A stretch of 12,332 bases of DNA from an uncultured Ruminococcus sp. (GTDB taxonomy: Bacteria > Bacillota > Clostridia > Oscillospirales > CAG-272): assembly GCA_902766115.1 (NCBI GenBank), contig CACXCL010000245.1, forward strand, positions 1-12,332. Direction: 5' to 3'. Made by a program: the position numbers and the translations under genes. Below the pieces are notes generated by a model. That model made no database searches, was not told the origin of the DNA, and saw nothing but the letters and a program-made list of their open reading frames with translations. This document shows, piece after piece, positions 1 through 6,480 of this stretch. Each line of letters starts with the position of its first letter. The first letter of the stretch is position 1.

Positions 1-176
1 AAACTAAACAAAAAGCCGCCAGTTCAATTCAGAATTGATCTGTCAGCTTAATGCTTTTTTGTGTCTACTAACTATTGACTAATTCACTCACGCAGTGCTT
101 TTTTCAATAATACCCCCTGCCATGCAAATGACGCCGCTCCCTTCGGACGCATCATGTTCCGCCGTAGCGGAACACA
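1..176. other. Non-coding left edge, no gene seen
   Basis: No credible coding region was found here. A short perfect inverted repeat (TCAATTC, one base, GAATTGA) lies at 24-38. Two plus-strand T runs at about 53-58 and 99-104 follow only weak 3-4 bp stems, so they could mark the end of a plus-strand transcript entering from the left, but this is not convincing. The right part holds a stronger hairpin at 155-174, listed separately. Confidence 0.4.
155..174 (-). terminator. Hairpin after the 145-aa gene, possible terminator
   Basis: TGTTCCGC and GCGGAACA form a perfect 8-bp stem with a CGTA tetraloop, starting 3 bases beyond the stop codon of the minus-strand gene that ends at 177. The position fits the end of the SGNH-GH43-small protein transcript. 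There is no T run after the stem on the minus strand, so it may be a 3' end stabiliser or a weak terminator rather than a classical intrinsic terminator. Confidence 0.35.
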
Positions 177-614
177 TCATTCGCCTGTCGCCTCTCCCGC
201 CTTCTCCAGAGCGTCGTGCGTTTCCGAAAGCCATTCACCCACGTGATCGTAGGGAGTCCGCGTCCACCAGTCCAGCAGTTTGTTCAGATTCCGGACGTCT
301 TCTTCCGTGTCGGTGCAGGCGTACTGCTCAGGATCGCGGTTGACCGTCACGGTATGCTCGCCGCCCTCCTTAAAGTCGATCCGGTAAATGCAGTATCCGG
401 TCCAGCTCCGGTGCGCAAGGAGAGTCGGCCCCTCCATATACCAGAACCACTTGTCCTCCATACCCTGAGGGATATTGCCGCGGCGGAGCGCGTCCATTTC
501 CTCATCGCTGAAGGACCTGCTCAGCACGAAGGTCTCGCGCCGCGCCGGCATGGGCTCCGTTTTCCAGTCGCCGCGCCGGGCGGCGCCCGTTTCGTTTTTG
601 TTATCTTTCGTCAT
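177..614 (-). CDS. Conserved hypothetical protein, HRSWTGYCIY family
   Basis: This 145-aa soluble protein has no signal peptide or membrane segment. Its core, about residues 35-95, has the pattern FSDEEM...GNIPQGMEDKWFWYMEG...HRSWTGYCIYRIDF. I recall this motif from small uncharacterised bacterial proteins, sometimes next to or fused with ADP-ribosylglycohydrolase or macro-domain proteins, but I cannot confirm that link and assign no activity. The first 25 residues are charged and low in complexity. The ATG at 614 is preceded by GGAGG about 9 bases upstream. Only 37 bases separate it from the GH43 gene, so it is probably the last gene of that transcript. Conserved Trp, His and Arg residues in the core would suit a small ligand-binding fold. 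Confidence 0.8.
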   Translation of the reverse strand: MTKDNKNETGAARRGDWKTEPMPARRETFVLSRSFSDEEMDALRRGNIPQGMEDKWFWYMEGPTLLAHRSWTGYCIYRIDFKEGGEHTVTVNRDPEQYACTDTEEDVRNLNKLLDWWTRTPYDHVGEWLSETHDALEKAGEATGE

Positions 615-651
615 ACGTCAGATCCTCCGGGGGCGGTTTGCGCGTTTTCCG

Positions 652-2640
652 TCATTCCGGTATGTCCCAGACCACCGTCCCGTTTTCCTCGCGGAGTCTT
701 ATGAATATAGGCATCGCGCCCCGTCCGTCGGGGCCTATCATCGACGCATCCCAGATGTTCGGCGCATGGACCGTCAGATACAGTTCCCCGTCGAGGCCGC
801 GGAAAATCATCCCGTGACCGCCGTCGTAGATCCCGGTGAGCGACTGTGAAAATATCGGGATCTCCTCATGGACCCAGTTCCCGGTCACCTCGCCGTTGTC
901 GGACCGGGCTATGCCGACGGCGTACCCGCAGTCGTCCAGCCCCGACCAGATGGCGATCAGGCTCCCGTCCTCCAGTCCCCACAGGAAGGGACCTTCGCAC
1001 AGGCTTTCCCGGGACGTGGTCGCCCAGGGCGATCCGTACGCCATAAACAGAGCGATGGGCTCCGAGACAAGGGATTTGAAATCATCCGCCAGCCGCGCGG
1101 CGTATATCCTGCCGAGGCCGTCGGTGGTGGGGCATCCCACGGCGAGGCTGTACGCCAGCCACGGATCCCCGTTCTTGTCAAAGTAAACGGTGGCGTCTAT
1201 GTTGTCCGACTCATGGGTCGTTATGATCCCGTCGCTCACGAGCCTGAAGGGCCCCTCCGGGGAGTCCGAGGAAAAGACCGTGATCCCGTGGAATTCGCTC
1301 CCCACGGCGATATACGAGGTAAACAGCCAGTATTTTCCGTTATGTTTATAGACCTCTGGCGCCCAATAGTCCGCCTTGAAATCGGCGGGCTTCTCCACGA
1401 CGTAATACGGCCCGTCCCACGGACCCGAAAGGTCGCCCGTTGTGTTCTTGTACATGACCCATCCCGTGCCGTACATATAGTAGACGCCGTTCTCCACCAG
1501 GATGAACGGATCCCGGAGCATATTGACCCCGCTTTCGATGATGGTGTAATCCTTGCCCTCATACCTGCCGGGAACGGTTTCGGAATAGTCGAGGTCCCTC
1601 GGGACTCTCAGTTCCCCGTTGCGGAGGTAGTTTGAGACAAGCCATCTCACGGCATTTTTGTATGAGAAATGATTGGAGTATCCGAGGAGCAGCGACGCGC
1701 CCTTCTCGTCCGCCACCACGCGGACCCTGAACTCCATGGGGCCGATCCCCGCGCAGAGCGCCTCGGATTCCGGGCGCGAGCACGCGAGGACGATCTCCTT
1801 TTTCCGGCGCGTCAGGTTGTCGTTGTACGGCGTCAGCTCGTACCCCGTGCCTTCCTTTACAATGTCGATGAGGTTCTCGACCAGCGCCTCGTATCTTCTG
1901 ACGCCTATCTCGAAATCCTTGTCGTAGATCAGCATGGCTTTCGTGTTCTTGTATGCCGAGGCGAGAAGGACCGTCGACTCCGCCGTCTCGACGGAACGGG
2001 CGAGCCTTACCAGCACCGTGGCGACCTCCGCCCTGGTGGCGGGCGACGACGGCACCATTTCGCCGTTTTTGTAGCCGTTCAGCAGACCGGCGACGCGCAT
2101 CTCCTCGGCGGCGGCTGAAAACCAGCTCTTGAACGAGGCGGAGTCGGAAAAGGAGTCCGTCTTCGGATCTGCGGGGAGCTCCGCTCCGATCCTGTCCACG
2201 TATCTTGCGATCATCGCGGCGAGCTCGGCGCGGGTCACGTCCGCTCCGGGTCTCACCGTTCCGTCGGGATAGCCCCTGAGGATGTCCGCGGACGCCGCCC
2301 AGCCGACGTATCCCCGGTACCATGAGCCCTCTGTCACGTCGGAGAAAGCGGAGGCGTATCCCGAGTATTCCCGGACGTCCGCTCCGTCGAGCCGCGAGAG
2401 CATAGCGGCGACCTCCGCCCGCGTCACGTTGTCGCCGGGGGCAAAGACCGTTCCGCTTCTTCCTTTGACAAGTCCCGACTCGTACGCTTCGGCGACCGTT
2501 CCGTAAAACCACGCGCCCTCCGGCACGTCGTCGAACGGGAGGCGGGAGGACCCGGACCTGTCGTCCGCTCCCCCGGCCGCGTATGGCAGAGTCGCGCAGA
2601 GCATTACTGCGCAAATCAGAAGTGAGACTATCCTTTTCAT
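652..2640 (-). CDS. Secreted SLH-domain glycoside hydrolase family 43
   Basis: This 662-aa protein starts with a signal peptide (MKRIVSLLICAVMLCATLPY, likely cut near residue 22-25). Three SLH repeats follow at about 36-83, 97-147 and 163-214, each with the TRAE motif, so the enzyme should sit on the cell wall, probably on pyruvylated wall polymer. A middle region (222-345) contains KKEIVLACSRPES and a closing helix, like the non-catalytic N-terminal domains of alpha-glucuronidase-like proteins. The GH43 five-bladed propeller spans about 365-662. Expected catalytic residues are present: base Asp377 (RDPFIL), modulator Asp482 (NIDATVYF), acid Glu549 (CEGPFLW). The YWAPEV and GGHGM motifs are also typical. 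Likely substrates are arabinose- or xylose-containing glycans; the exact one cannot be told. AAGGAG lies about 7 bases before the ATG. It lies 57 bases downstream of the SGNH gene. Confidence 0.93.
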   Translation of the reverse strand: MKRIVSLLICAVMLCATLPYAAGGADDRSGSSRLPFDDVPEGAWFYGTVAEAYESGLVKGRSGTVFAPGDNVTRAEVAAMLSRLDGADVREYSGYASAFSDVTEGSWYRGYVGWAASADILRGYPDGTVRPGADVTRAELAAMIARYVDRIGAELPADPKTDSFSDSASFKSWFSAAAEEMRVAGLLNGYKNGEMVPSSPATRAEVATVLVRLARSVETAESTVLLASAYKNTKAMLIYDKDFEIGVRRYEALVENLIDIVKEGTGYELTPYNDNLTRRKKEIVLACSRPESEALCAGIGPMEFRVRVVADEKGASLLLGYSNHFSYKNAVRWLVSNYLRNGELRVPRDLDYSETVPGRYEGKDYTIIESGVNMLRDPFILVENGVYYMYGTGWVMYKNTTGDLSGPWDGPYYVVEKPADFKADYWAPEVYKHNGKYWLFTSYIAVGSEFHGITVFSSDSPEGPFRLVSDGIITTHESDNIDATVYFDKNGDPWLAYSLAVGCPTTDGLGRIYAARLADDFKSLVSEPIALFMAYGSPWATTSRESLCEGPFLWGLEDGSLIAIWSGLDDCGYAVGIARSDNGEVTGNWVHEEIPIFSQSLTGIYDGGHGMIFRGLDGELYLTVHAPNIWDASMIGPDGRGAMPIFIRLREENGTVVWDIPE

Positions 2641-2697
2641 GACTTATCTCCTTGTATTATCCCGGTTTCGACCGGTTTCGCGCCTGACACGCCGCAA

Positions 2698-3786
2698 TCA
2701 TGCCGTGAGGATCGCGCCGATGCGCACGTAGCTTATGGGGTTCTCCTCATCCGTATACTGATGGGTGACGACAACCTCGGCGTGATGGGGCGCCGCGGGA
2801 TCAAGTCCCTTCATGAGCAGAGCCGCCTGCATCTTGTGGAACGATCTCACCACGTGATCCCAGCTTCTGACGTCCACGGGATCGTCGCCGTCCACCGTCA
2901 CCCTCACGTCGCCGTTTACGCATCCGCCCGCCCAGATCAGGCCCAGGACGGGTCCCTCAAAATCGAAGGAGAACGAATCGCCCACTGAGTCGGACTCCAG
3001 TATCTCGTCATATCGGCTGTCCTCCGAGGGCACGATGCGGAAGCCGTTCATCCGGAGGCCCTTGATATCCCTGCACTCGGTCATCGTCGCGCCGTCCAGC
3101 ACTCCGGGGCACAGCGGCTCGGGGAGAGCGTGGGGCTCCGGCGCCTCGACGGTCGCGGACTGTTCAAGGAGCTCGGAGACGCGCGCGGTGATGACGTCCG
3201 CCATAATCGCGTGGCCCACGTCCGAGGGATGGCTCCCGTCGGGAGCGAGGGTACTCCAGTCGCCGCCCGCCCGGATGACGCCGAAGAGGATGGCGCATCC
3301 CGGGTACGTCGACGGCACTCCGTACCGGTGCGCCACCGTGAGCATCGCGTCGCGGGACTCGTAATCCCTGCCGGCACCCATAGCGGCGGCGACGTCCTCG
3401 TCGGTAGACACAACCGCTATCACGTCCACGAGCGGACGCGTTTTCCTGATCTTCCGGATGATCGCCTCCGCCTGGGGCAGCACGTGATCATAGGAGTCGC
3501 CGAAATCGTTGACGCAGTATTCGATGAAAACCAGGTCGGGGTCCCGGGAGAGCAGATCCCTGTCGCATCTGAACGCCCCGTACCCGGTTCCGGTACCGCC
3601 GATGGACGCGTTGAAGCTGCCGATATCCGCGTCGGGATAGGTCTTGCGGAACCATTCGGTCACCAGCGCGCGGTACGAGGTCTTTTCCTCATCAGAGGCG
3701 CCCGTTCCGTCGGTTATCGACCCCCCGAAATAGCCGATATTCAGTTTTTTCTCGCATGTCAGTTTGAATTTTGTGTTACGCAGCAT
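2698..3786 (-). CDS. SGNH/GDSL-family hydrolase with C-terminal beta domain
   Basis: This 362-aa protein is probably an esterase, perhaps a carbohydrate deacetylase. The SGNH blocks are all visible: nucleophile Ser23 in GGSIT, the oxyanion Gly in the SIGGTGTGYG stretch (59-69), Asn92 in CVND, and the Asp182/His185 pair in DGSHP. The catalytic domain covers about 14-207. The rest, about 215-362, looks like a beta-rich accessory domain (alternating hydrophobic strands, repeated WAGG and VRVTVDGD), perhaps a jelly roll. No signal peptide is present, and the upstream frame meets a stop without another ATG, so the enzyme should act in the cytoplasm even though its operon partner is secreted. GGAGG lies 7 bases before the ATG. 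It is the first gene after the promoter at 3870-3898. Confidence 0.9.
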   Translation of the reverse strand: MLRNTKFKLTCEKKLNIGYFGGSITDGTGASDEEKTSYRALVTEWFRKTYPDADIGSFNASIGGTGTGYGAFRCDRDLLSRDPDLVFIEYCVNDFGDSYDHVLPQAEAIIRKIRKTRPLVDVIAVVSTDEDVAAAMGAGRDYESRDAMLTVAHRYGVPSTYPGCAILFGVIRAGGDWSTLAPDGSHPSDVGHAIMADVITARVSELLEQSATVEAPEPHALPEPLCPGVLDGATMTECRDIKGLRMNGFRIVPSEDSRYDEILESDSVGDSFSFDFEGPVLGLIWAGGCVNGDVRVTVDGDDPVDVRSWDHVVRSFHKMQAALLMKGLDPAAPHHAEVVVTHQYTDEENPISYVRIGAILTA

Positions 3787-3802
3787 TATTATTCCTCCGC
3801 CA

Positions 3803-3827
3803 GCCGGTCTTCGTGACCGGCGTTTTT
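3803..3827 (+). terminator. Hairpin plus T run in the SGNH 5' leader
   Basis: GCCGGTC and GACCGGC form a perfect 7-bp stem with a 5-base loop (TTCGT), followed on the plus strand by GTTTTTATT. This has the form of a plus-strand intrinsic terminator, although no plus-strand gene ends here. On the minus strand the same hairpin lies in the SGNH untranslated leader, about 5 bases before the GGAGG, where it could influence ribosome access. It may block antisense transcription into the carbohydrate unit. Confidence 0.5.
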
Positions 3828-3869
3828 ATTAGTCCCTTCGGGGGCCTTCGCCTCCCGTACGGCAGTTCA

Positions 3870-3898
3870 ATTATAATGCATACCGCCGCAAAAATCAA
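3870..3898 (-). promoter_or_regulatory. Sigma-A type promoter for the SGNH-GH43 unit
   Basis: On the minus strand there is a TTGATT -35 box (3893-3898), an exact 17-bp spacer, and a perfect TATAAT -10 box (3870-3875). Transcription should start near 3863, giving a leader of about 77 nt before the SGNH start codon at 3786. Because the element reads ATTATAAT, the plus strand also carries TATAAT (3872-3877), but no -35 box fits there. Confidence 0.7.
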
Positions 3899-3958
3899 GG
3901 GACGCCGCGGCAAAGAAAAGGAAACGGGAGATTTCTTCCGCTCCGCCGGCGGCGTCCC
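3899..3958. other. Long inverted repeat between divergent units
   Basis: GGGACGCCGC (3899-3908) and GCGGCGTCCC (3949-3958) are perfect 10-bp arms, extended by GGC/GCC with one bulged G, around a purine-rich interior that could pair further (GGAA with TTCC). It abuts the -35 box of the minus-strand promoter and lies about 75 bases before the KtrB start. It could be a leader RNA structure or a protein binding site. I could not match it to the ydaO (c-di-AMP) riboswitch or another known leader. Confidence 0.4.
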
Positions 3959-4031
3959 GGGGATTCTTTATGTAATCTTAATGCGGAAAGGCGTTCGCTT
4001 ACACAGCCTTAAAACGCAGTGGAGTATAATC

Positions 4032-5399
4032 ATGTCGATAAATCAAGACGGGGTAAGTAAAATGATGGATCTGCCGCGAAAGAAAAAGCGTCTGTCTTCG
4101 TTCAGGATCATTATTCTCGGCTTTGCCGGCCTGATAATCGCCGGGGCTTTGATTCTCATGCTTCCGGTATCGTCCGCCGGCGGTAAAGTCACGCCGTTCA
4201 ACGAAACGCTTTTCACGTCAACGTCGGCGGTCTGCGTTACCGGACTTGTTCTTCATGACACCGCAACGTACTGGTCTGCTTTCGGTCAAAGCGTTATCCT
4301 GATACTTATCCAGATCGGAGGGCTGGGCGTTATTACGGTGGCTGTTTCTTTCGCTTTGCTCTCCGGCAGAAAGATCACTTTGATGCAAAGAAGCACCATG
4401 CAGGAGTCGATCTCCGCTCCGAAGGTGGGCGGAATAGTCCGGTTGACGAGTTTCGTTTTGAAGGGGACTTTTCTTTTCGAGATGCTTGGAGCGCTGGTAA
4501 TGATGCCGGTTTTTATCAGGGATTTCGGCCCAAAAGGGATATGGATGTCGTTTTTCCATTCCGTTTCCGCCTTCTGCAACGCCGGTTTTGACATAATGGG
4601 GGCGGACACGGCGCCTTACGCGTCGTTGACTCACTACGCGGGTAGCCCGACGGTCAACATAACGGTTATGCTTCTGATCGTGATCGGGGGGATAGGTTTT
4701 CTGACGTGGGACGATATCTTCGTCAACAGGCATCACATAAAACGGTACCGTATGCAGAGCAAGGTCATACTGACAGCCACCTTCTTTCTGATCATAATCC
4801 CTGCCGCGCTGTTTTTCTTCTTCGAGTTTTCAGGGTGTCCCGCGGGAGAGCGGATACTCAAGTCACTGTTTCAGTCGGTGACTCCGAGGACCGCGGGCTT
4901 CAATACGGCGGACATCACCCAAATGACGGGAGCGGGACGGGCTGTCACAGTCGTTATGATGCTGATAGGCGGCTCTCCGGGTTCCACGGCGGGAGGAATG
5001 AAAACGACCACCGTCGCCGTTCTGTTCGCCGCCGTGATCGCAAGCTTCAAACGCAAAGATGACGCGCAGCTTTTCGGGAGACGGATCGAAAAAAAGGCGG
5101 TACGGAACGCCGCCGCGATCCTGATGATGTACGTAACGCTTTTTTTCGGCGGAGCGATCCTGATAAGCGCCTTGGAAAACCTTCCGATCGGGTCGTGCCT
5201 TTATGAGACCGCGTCTGCCGTCGGAACGGTCGGGCTGACCGAGGGAATAACGCCCGGCCTCGGAGCAGTCTCGCAATGCGTGCTCATGGCTCTGATGTTT
5301 TTCGGAAGGGTAGGAGGGCTGACGCTGATCTACGCCGCGTTATCGGGGACGAACAATAATATTTCCAGATATCCGCAGGAAAGGATAACCGTGGGCTGA
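4032..5399 (+). CDS. ktrB: KtrB/TrkH-type potassium channel subunit
   Basis: This 455-aa integral membrane protein is the ion-conducting part of a Ktr/Trk potassium uptake system. The four selectivity-filter loops are recognisable with their glycines: VCVTGL (Gly71), NAGF (Gly185), TAGFN (Gly289) and TVGLT (Gly401). The loop GGSPGSTAGGMKTTT at 313-327 is the family's characteristic gating segment. About eight to ten hydrophobic spans fit the usual 445-490 aa size. I chose the ATG at 4032 because GGAG lies 7 bases upstream; an in-frame ATG at 4062 or 4065 is possible, and a TATAAT directly before 4032 would favour it if used as a -10 box. The frame stays open upstream to 3771 without protein-like sequence. 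The RCK partner gene follows 42 bases later. Whether transport is sodium-coupled cannot be seen. Confidence 0.93.
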   Translation: MSINQDGVSKMMDLPRKKKRLSSFRIIILGFAGLIIAGALILMLPVSSAGGKVTPFNETLFTSTSAVCVTGLVLHDTATYWSAFGQSVILILIQIGGLGVITVAVSFALLSGRKITLMQRSTMQESISAPKVGGIVRLTSFVLKGTFLFEMLGALVMMPVFIRDFGPKGIWMSFFHSVSAFCNAGFDIMGADTAPYASLTHYAGSPTVNITVMLLIVIGGIGFLTWDDIFVNRHHIKRYRMQSKVILTATFFLIIIPAALFFFFEFSGCPAGERILKSLFQSVTPRTAGFNTADITQMTGAGRAVTVVMMLIGGSPGSTAGGMKTTTVAVLFAAVIASFKRKDDAQLFGRRIEKKAVRNAAAILMMYVTLFFGGAILISALENLPIGSCLYETASAVGTVGLTEGITPGLGAVSQCVLMALMFFGRVGGLTLIYAALSGTNNNISRYPQERITVG

Positions 5400-5441
5400 C
5401 TCCGGTTTCCCGGTGGTATCGGCGATAAAGGAGAAGGTATT

Positions 5442-6089
5442 ATGAAATCAGTATTACTGGTAGGTCTCGGGACGTTCGGAACGCATATCGCTTTGCAGCT
5501 CAACCGGTTGGGCCATCAGGTCATGGGCGTCGACCGCAGCGAAGACAGAGTCAACGAAGCGATGGATATCGTAACCAACGCGCAGATCGGAGACAGTACG
5601 AACGAAGCGTTTCTGCGCACCCTCGGGATCGACAATTACGATTTTTGCATCGTAGCGATCGGGGACGATTTTCAGAGTTCTCTTGAGACGACGTACTCTC
5701 TGAAGGAGCTTGGGGCAAAATTCGTCGTTTCGAGGGCCGAACGGGACGGACAGGCAAAGTTTCTGATGCGGAACGGAGCGGACGAGGTACTTTACCCCGA
5801 AAAGCAGGTGGCGAAATGGGCGGCGATCCGATACAGCTCGGATCATATCCTCGATTATATCGAACTTGACGACACGCATTCGATCTTCGAGGTTTCCGTT
5901 CCGCCGGAATGGGACTCCCTCAGTATCGGGCAGCTTGACATCAGAAGAAAATCCAACATCAACGTCGTCGCAGTAAAGACAAACGGAAAATTGTCGCTTT
6001 CCGTCACGTCGGACACGGTCCTCTCAAAAGGTCAGACGATGCTCGTTCTCGGCGAATACAAGGCCCTTCAGAAGTTTTTCCGGATATAA
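5442..6089 (+). CDS. ktrA: KtrA/TrkA-type RCK regulatory subunit
   Basis: This 215-aa cytoplasmic protein should form the octameric ring that gates KtrB. The RCK_N Rossmann domain covers about 1-130, with GLGTFG (8-13) for nucleotide binding, Asp31 at the end of the second strand, and GDSTNEAFL at 50-58. The RCK_C domain covers about 137-215. The segment LSIGQLDIRRKSNINVVAV resembles the part of KtrA proteins that forms the c-di-AMP pocket in Staphylococcus aureus, so c-di-AMP control is plausible but unproven. Length matches the single-RCK KtrA type rather than the double-length TrkA of enterobacteria. AAAGGAGAAGG precedes the ATG. It lies between ktrB (42 bases) and the small membrane protein (33 bases). 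Confidence 0.93.
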   Translation: MKSVLLVGLGTFGTHIALQLNRLGHQVMGVDRSEDRVNEAMDIVTNAQIGDSTNEAFLRTLGIDNYDFCIVAIGDDFQSSLETTYSLKELGAKFVVSRAERDGQAKFLMRNGADEVLYPEKQVAKWAAIRYSSDHILDYIELDDTHSIFEVSVPPEWDSLSIGQLDIRRKSNINVVAVKTNGKLSLSVTSDTVLSKGQTMLVLGEYKALQKFFRI

Positions 6090-6122
6090 CCTCGGGCAGA
6101 GAAGAAAAGAGGCGGTGGACAA

Positions 6123-6422
6123 ATGAACGGATGGGAAGATATCGTTTTGATCGTTTTGACATTGGGGGCGTTTGCGTTCGGTTATTTTCTGGTAATCCAG
6201 CTGGGCAAATATCTGGACAGAAGCAGAATAATCTATGAAAGAGAATATAAAGGCGGCGAGCCGTCAGAGATTATGTTTGCCGAAACCATGTCGGAAGAAG
6301 AGATTGCCCGGGAAGTGGGAAAATTTCGGGCAAAGCACAAAAAGGCCCGCGTCGTTCTTCGGGAAGTCTCTGGTCCGGAAACTCGGGAAGACGCGGGGGA
6401 TACTTCGGGCAAAAAGAAATAG
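6123..6422 (+). CDS. Small single-span membrane protein of the Ktr unit
   Basis: This 99-aa protein has one strong hydrophobic span at about residues 6-27, then KYLDRSR and a highly charged cytoplasmic-looking tail with the stretch MSEEEIAREVGKFRAKHKK (55-73) that should be helical. The end is low in complexity (GDTSGKKK). I do not recognise a named family. It lies 33 bases after ktrA and 58 bases before the sensor kinase gene on the same strand, so it is likely co-transcribed and may be an accessory factor of the channel or the kinase. The start has a G-rich upstream stretch (GAGGCGGTGG). Codon use and composition match its neighbours, and the overlapping opposite-frame reading is less protein-like. 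Confidence 0.75.
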   Translation: MNGWEDIVLIVLTLGAFAFGYFLVIQLGKYLDRSRIIYEREYKGGEPSEIMFAETMSEEEIAREVGKFRAKHKKARVVLREVSGPETREDAGDTSGKKK

Positions 6423-6442
6423 ATTATTTCGGATATTTGTGA

Positions 6443-6462
6443 TAAAATGTGTTTAAGTAAAC
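6443..6462 (+). promoter_or_regulatory. Possible -10 box and palindrome before the kinase gene
   Basis: In the 58-base gap before the sensor kinase there is TAAAAT (6443-6448), usable as a -10 box but with no clear -35 box, followed by the palindrome GTTTA-AG-TAAAC (6451-6462). A transcript starting here would allow separate expression of the kinase and regulator, with the palindrome as a candidate operator. The evidence is weak. Confidence 0.25.
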
Positions 6463-6480
6463 TTTGAACGGGTGGCGCGG

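Noticed and set aside
73..104. TTGACT at the left edge as a promoter
   Set aside because: No -10 box follows at a usable distance, only a T run.
868..1635. Long plus-strand open frame opposite the GH43 gene
   Set aside because: It is a shadow of a GC-rich gene with strong SLH and GH43 motifs on the other strand; the plus reading has no recognisable pattern. The same holds for 1559-2614, 3130-3816, 7255-8379 and 9427-10191.
3771..4031. Upstream extension of the KtrB frame
   Set aside because: The frame is open but the added 87 residues are not TrkH-like, cross the promoter and hairpins, and would overlap the divergent SGNH gene. The ribosome site supports 4032.
3899..4031. ydaO-type c-di-AMP riboswitch before ktrB
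   Set aside because: Tempting because of the gene, but the conserved core blocks of that riboswitch class could not be found. Only a simple long stem is visible.
6472..6480. GTG start for the sensor kinase
   Set aside because: It adds only three residues, has no good ribosome site, and would bury the GGGTGG that suits the ATG at 6481.
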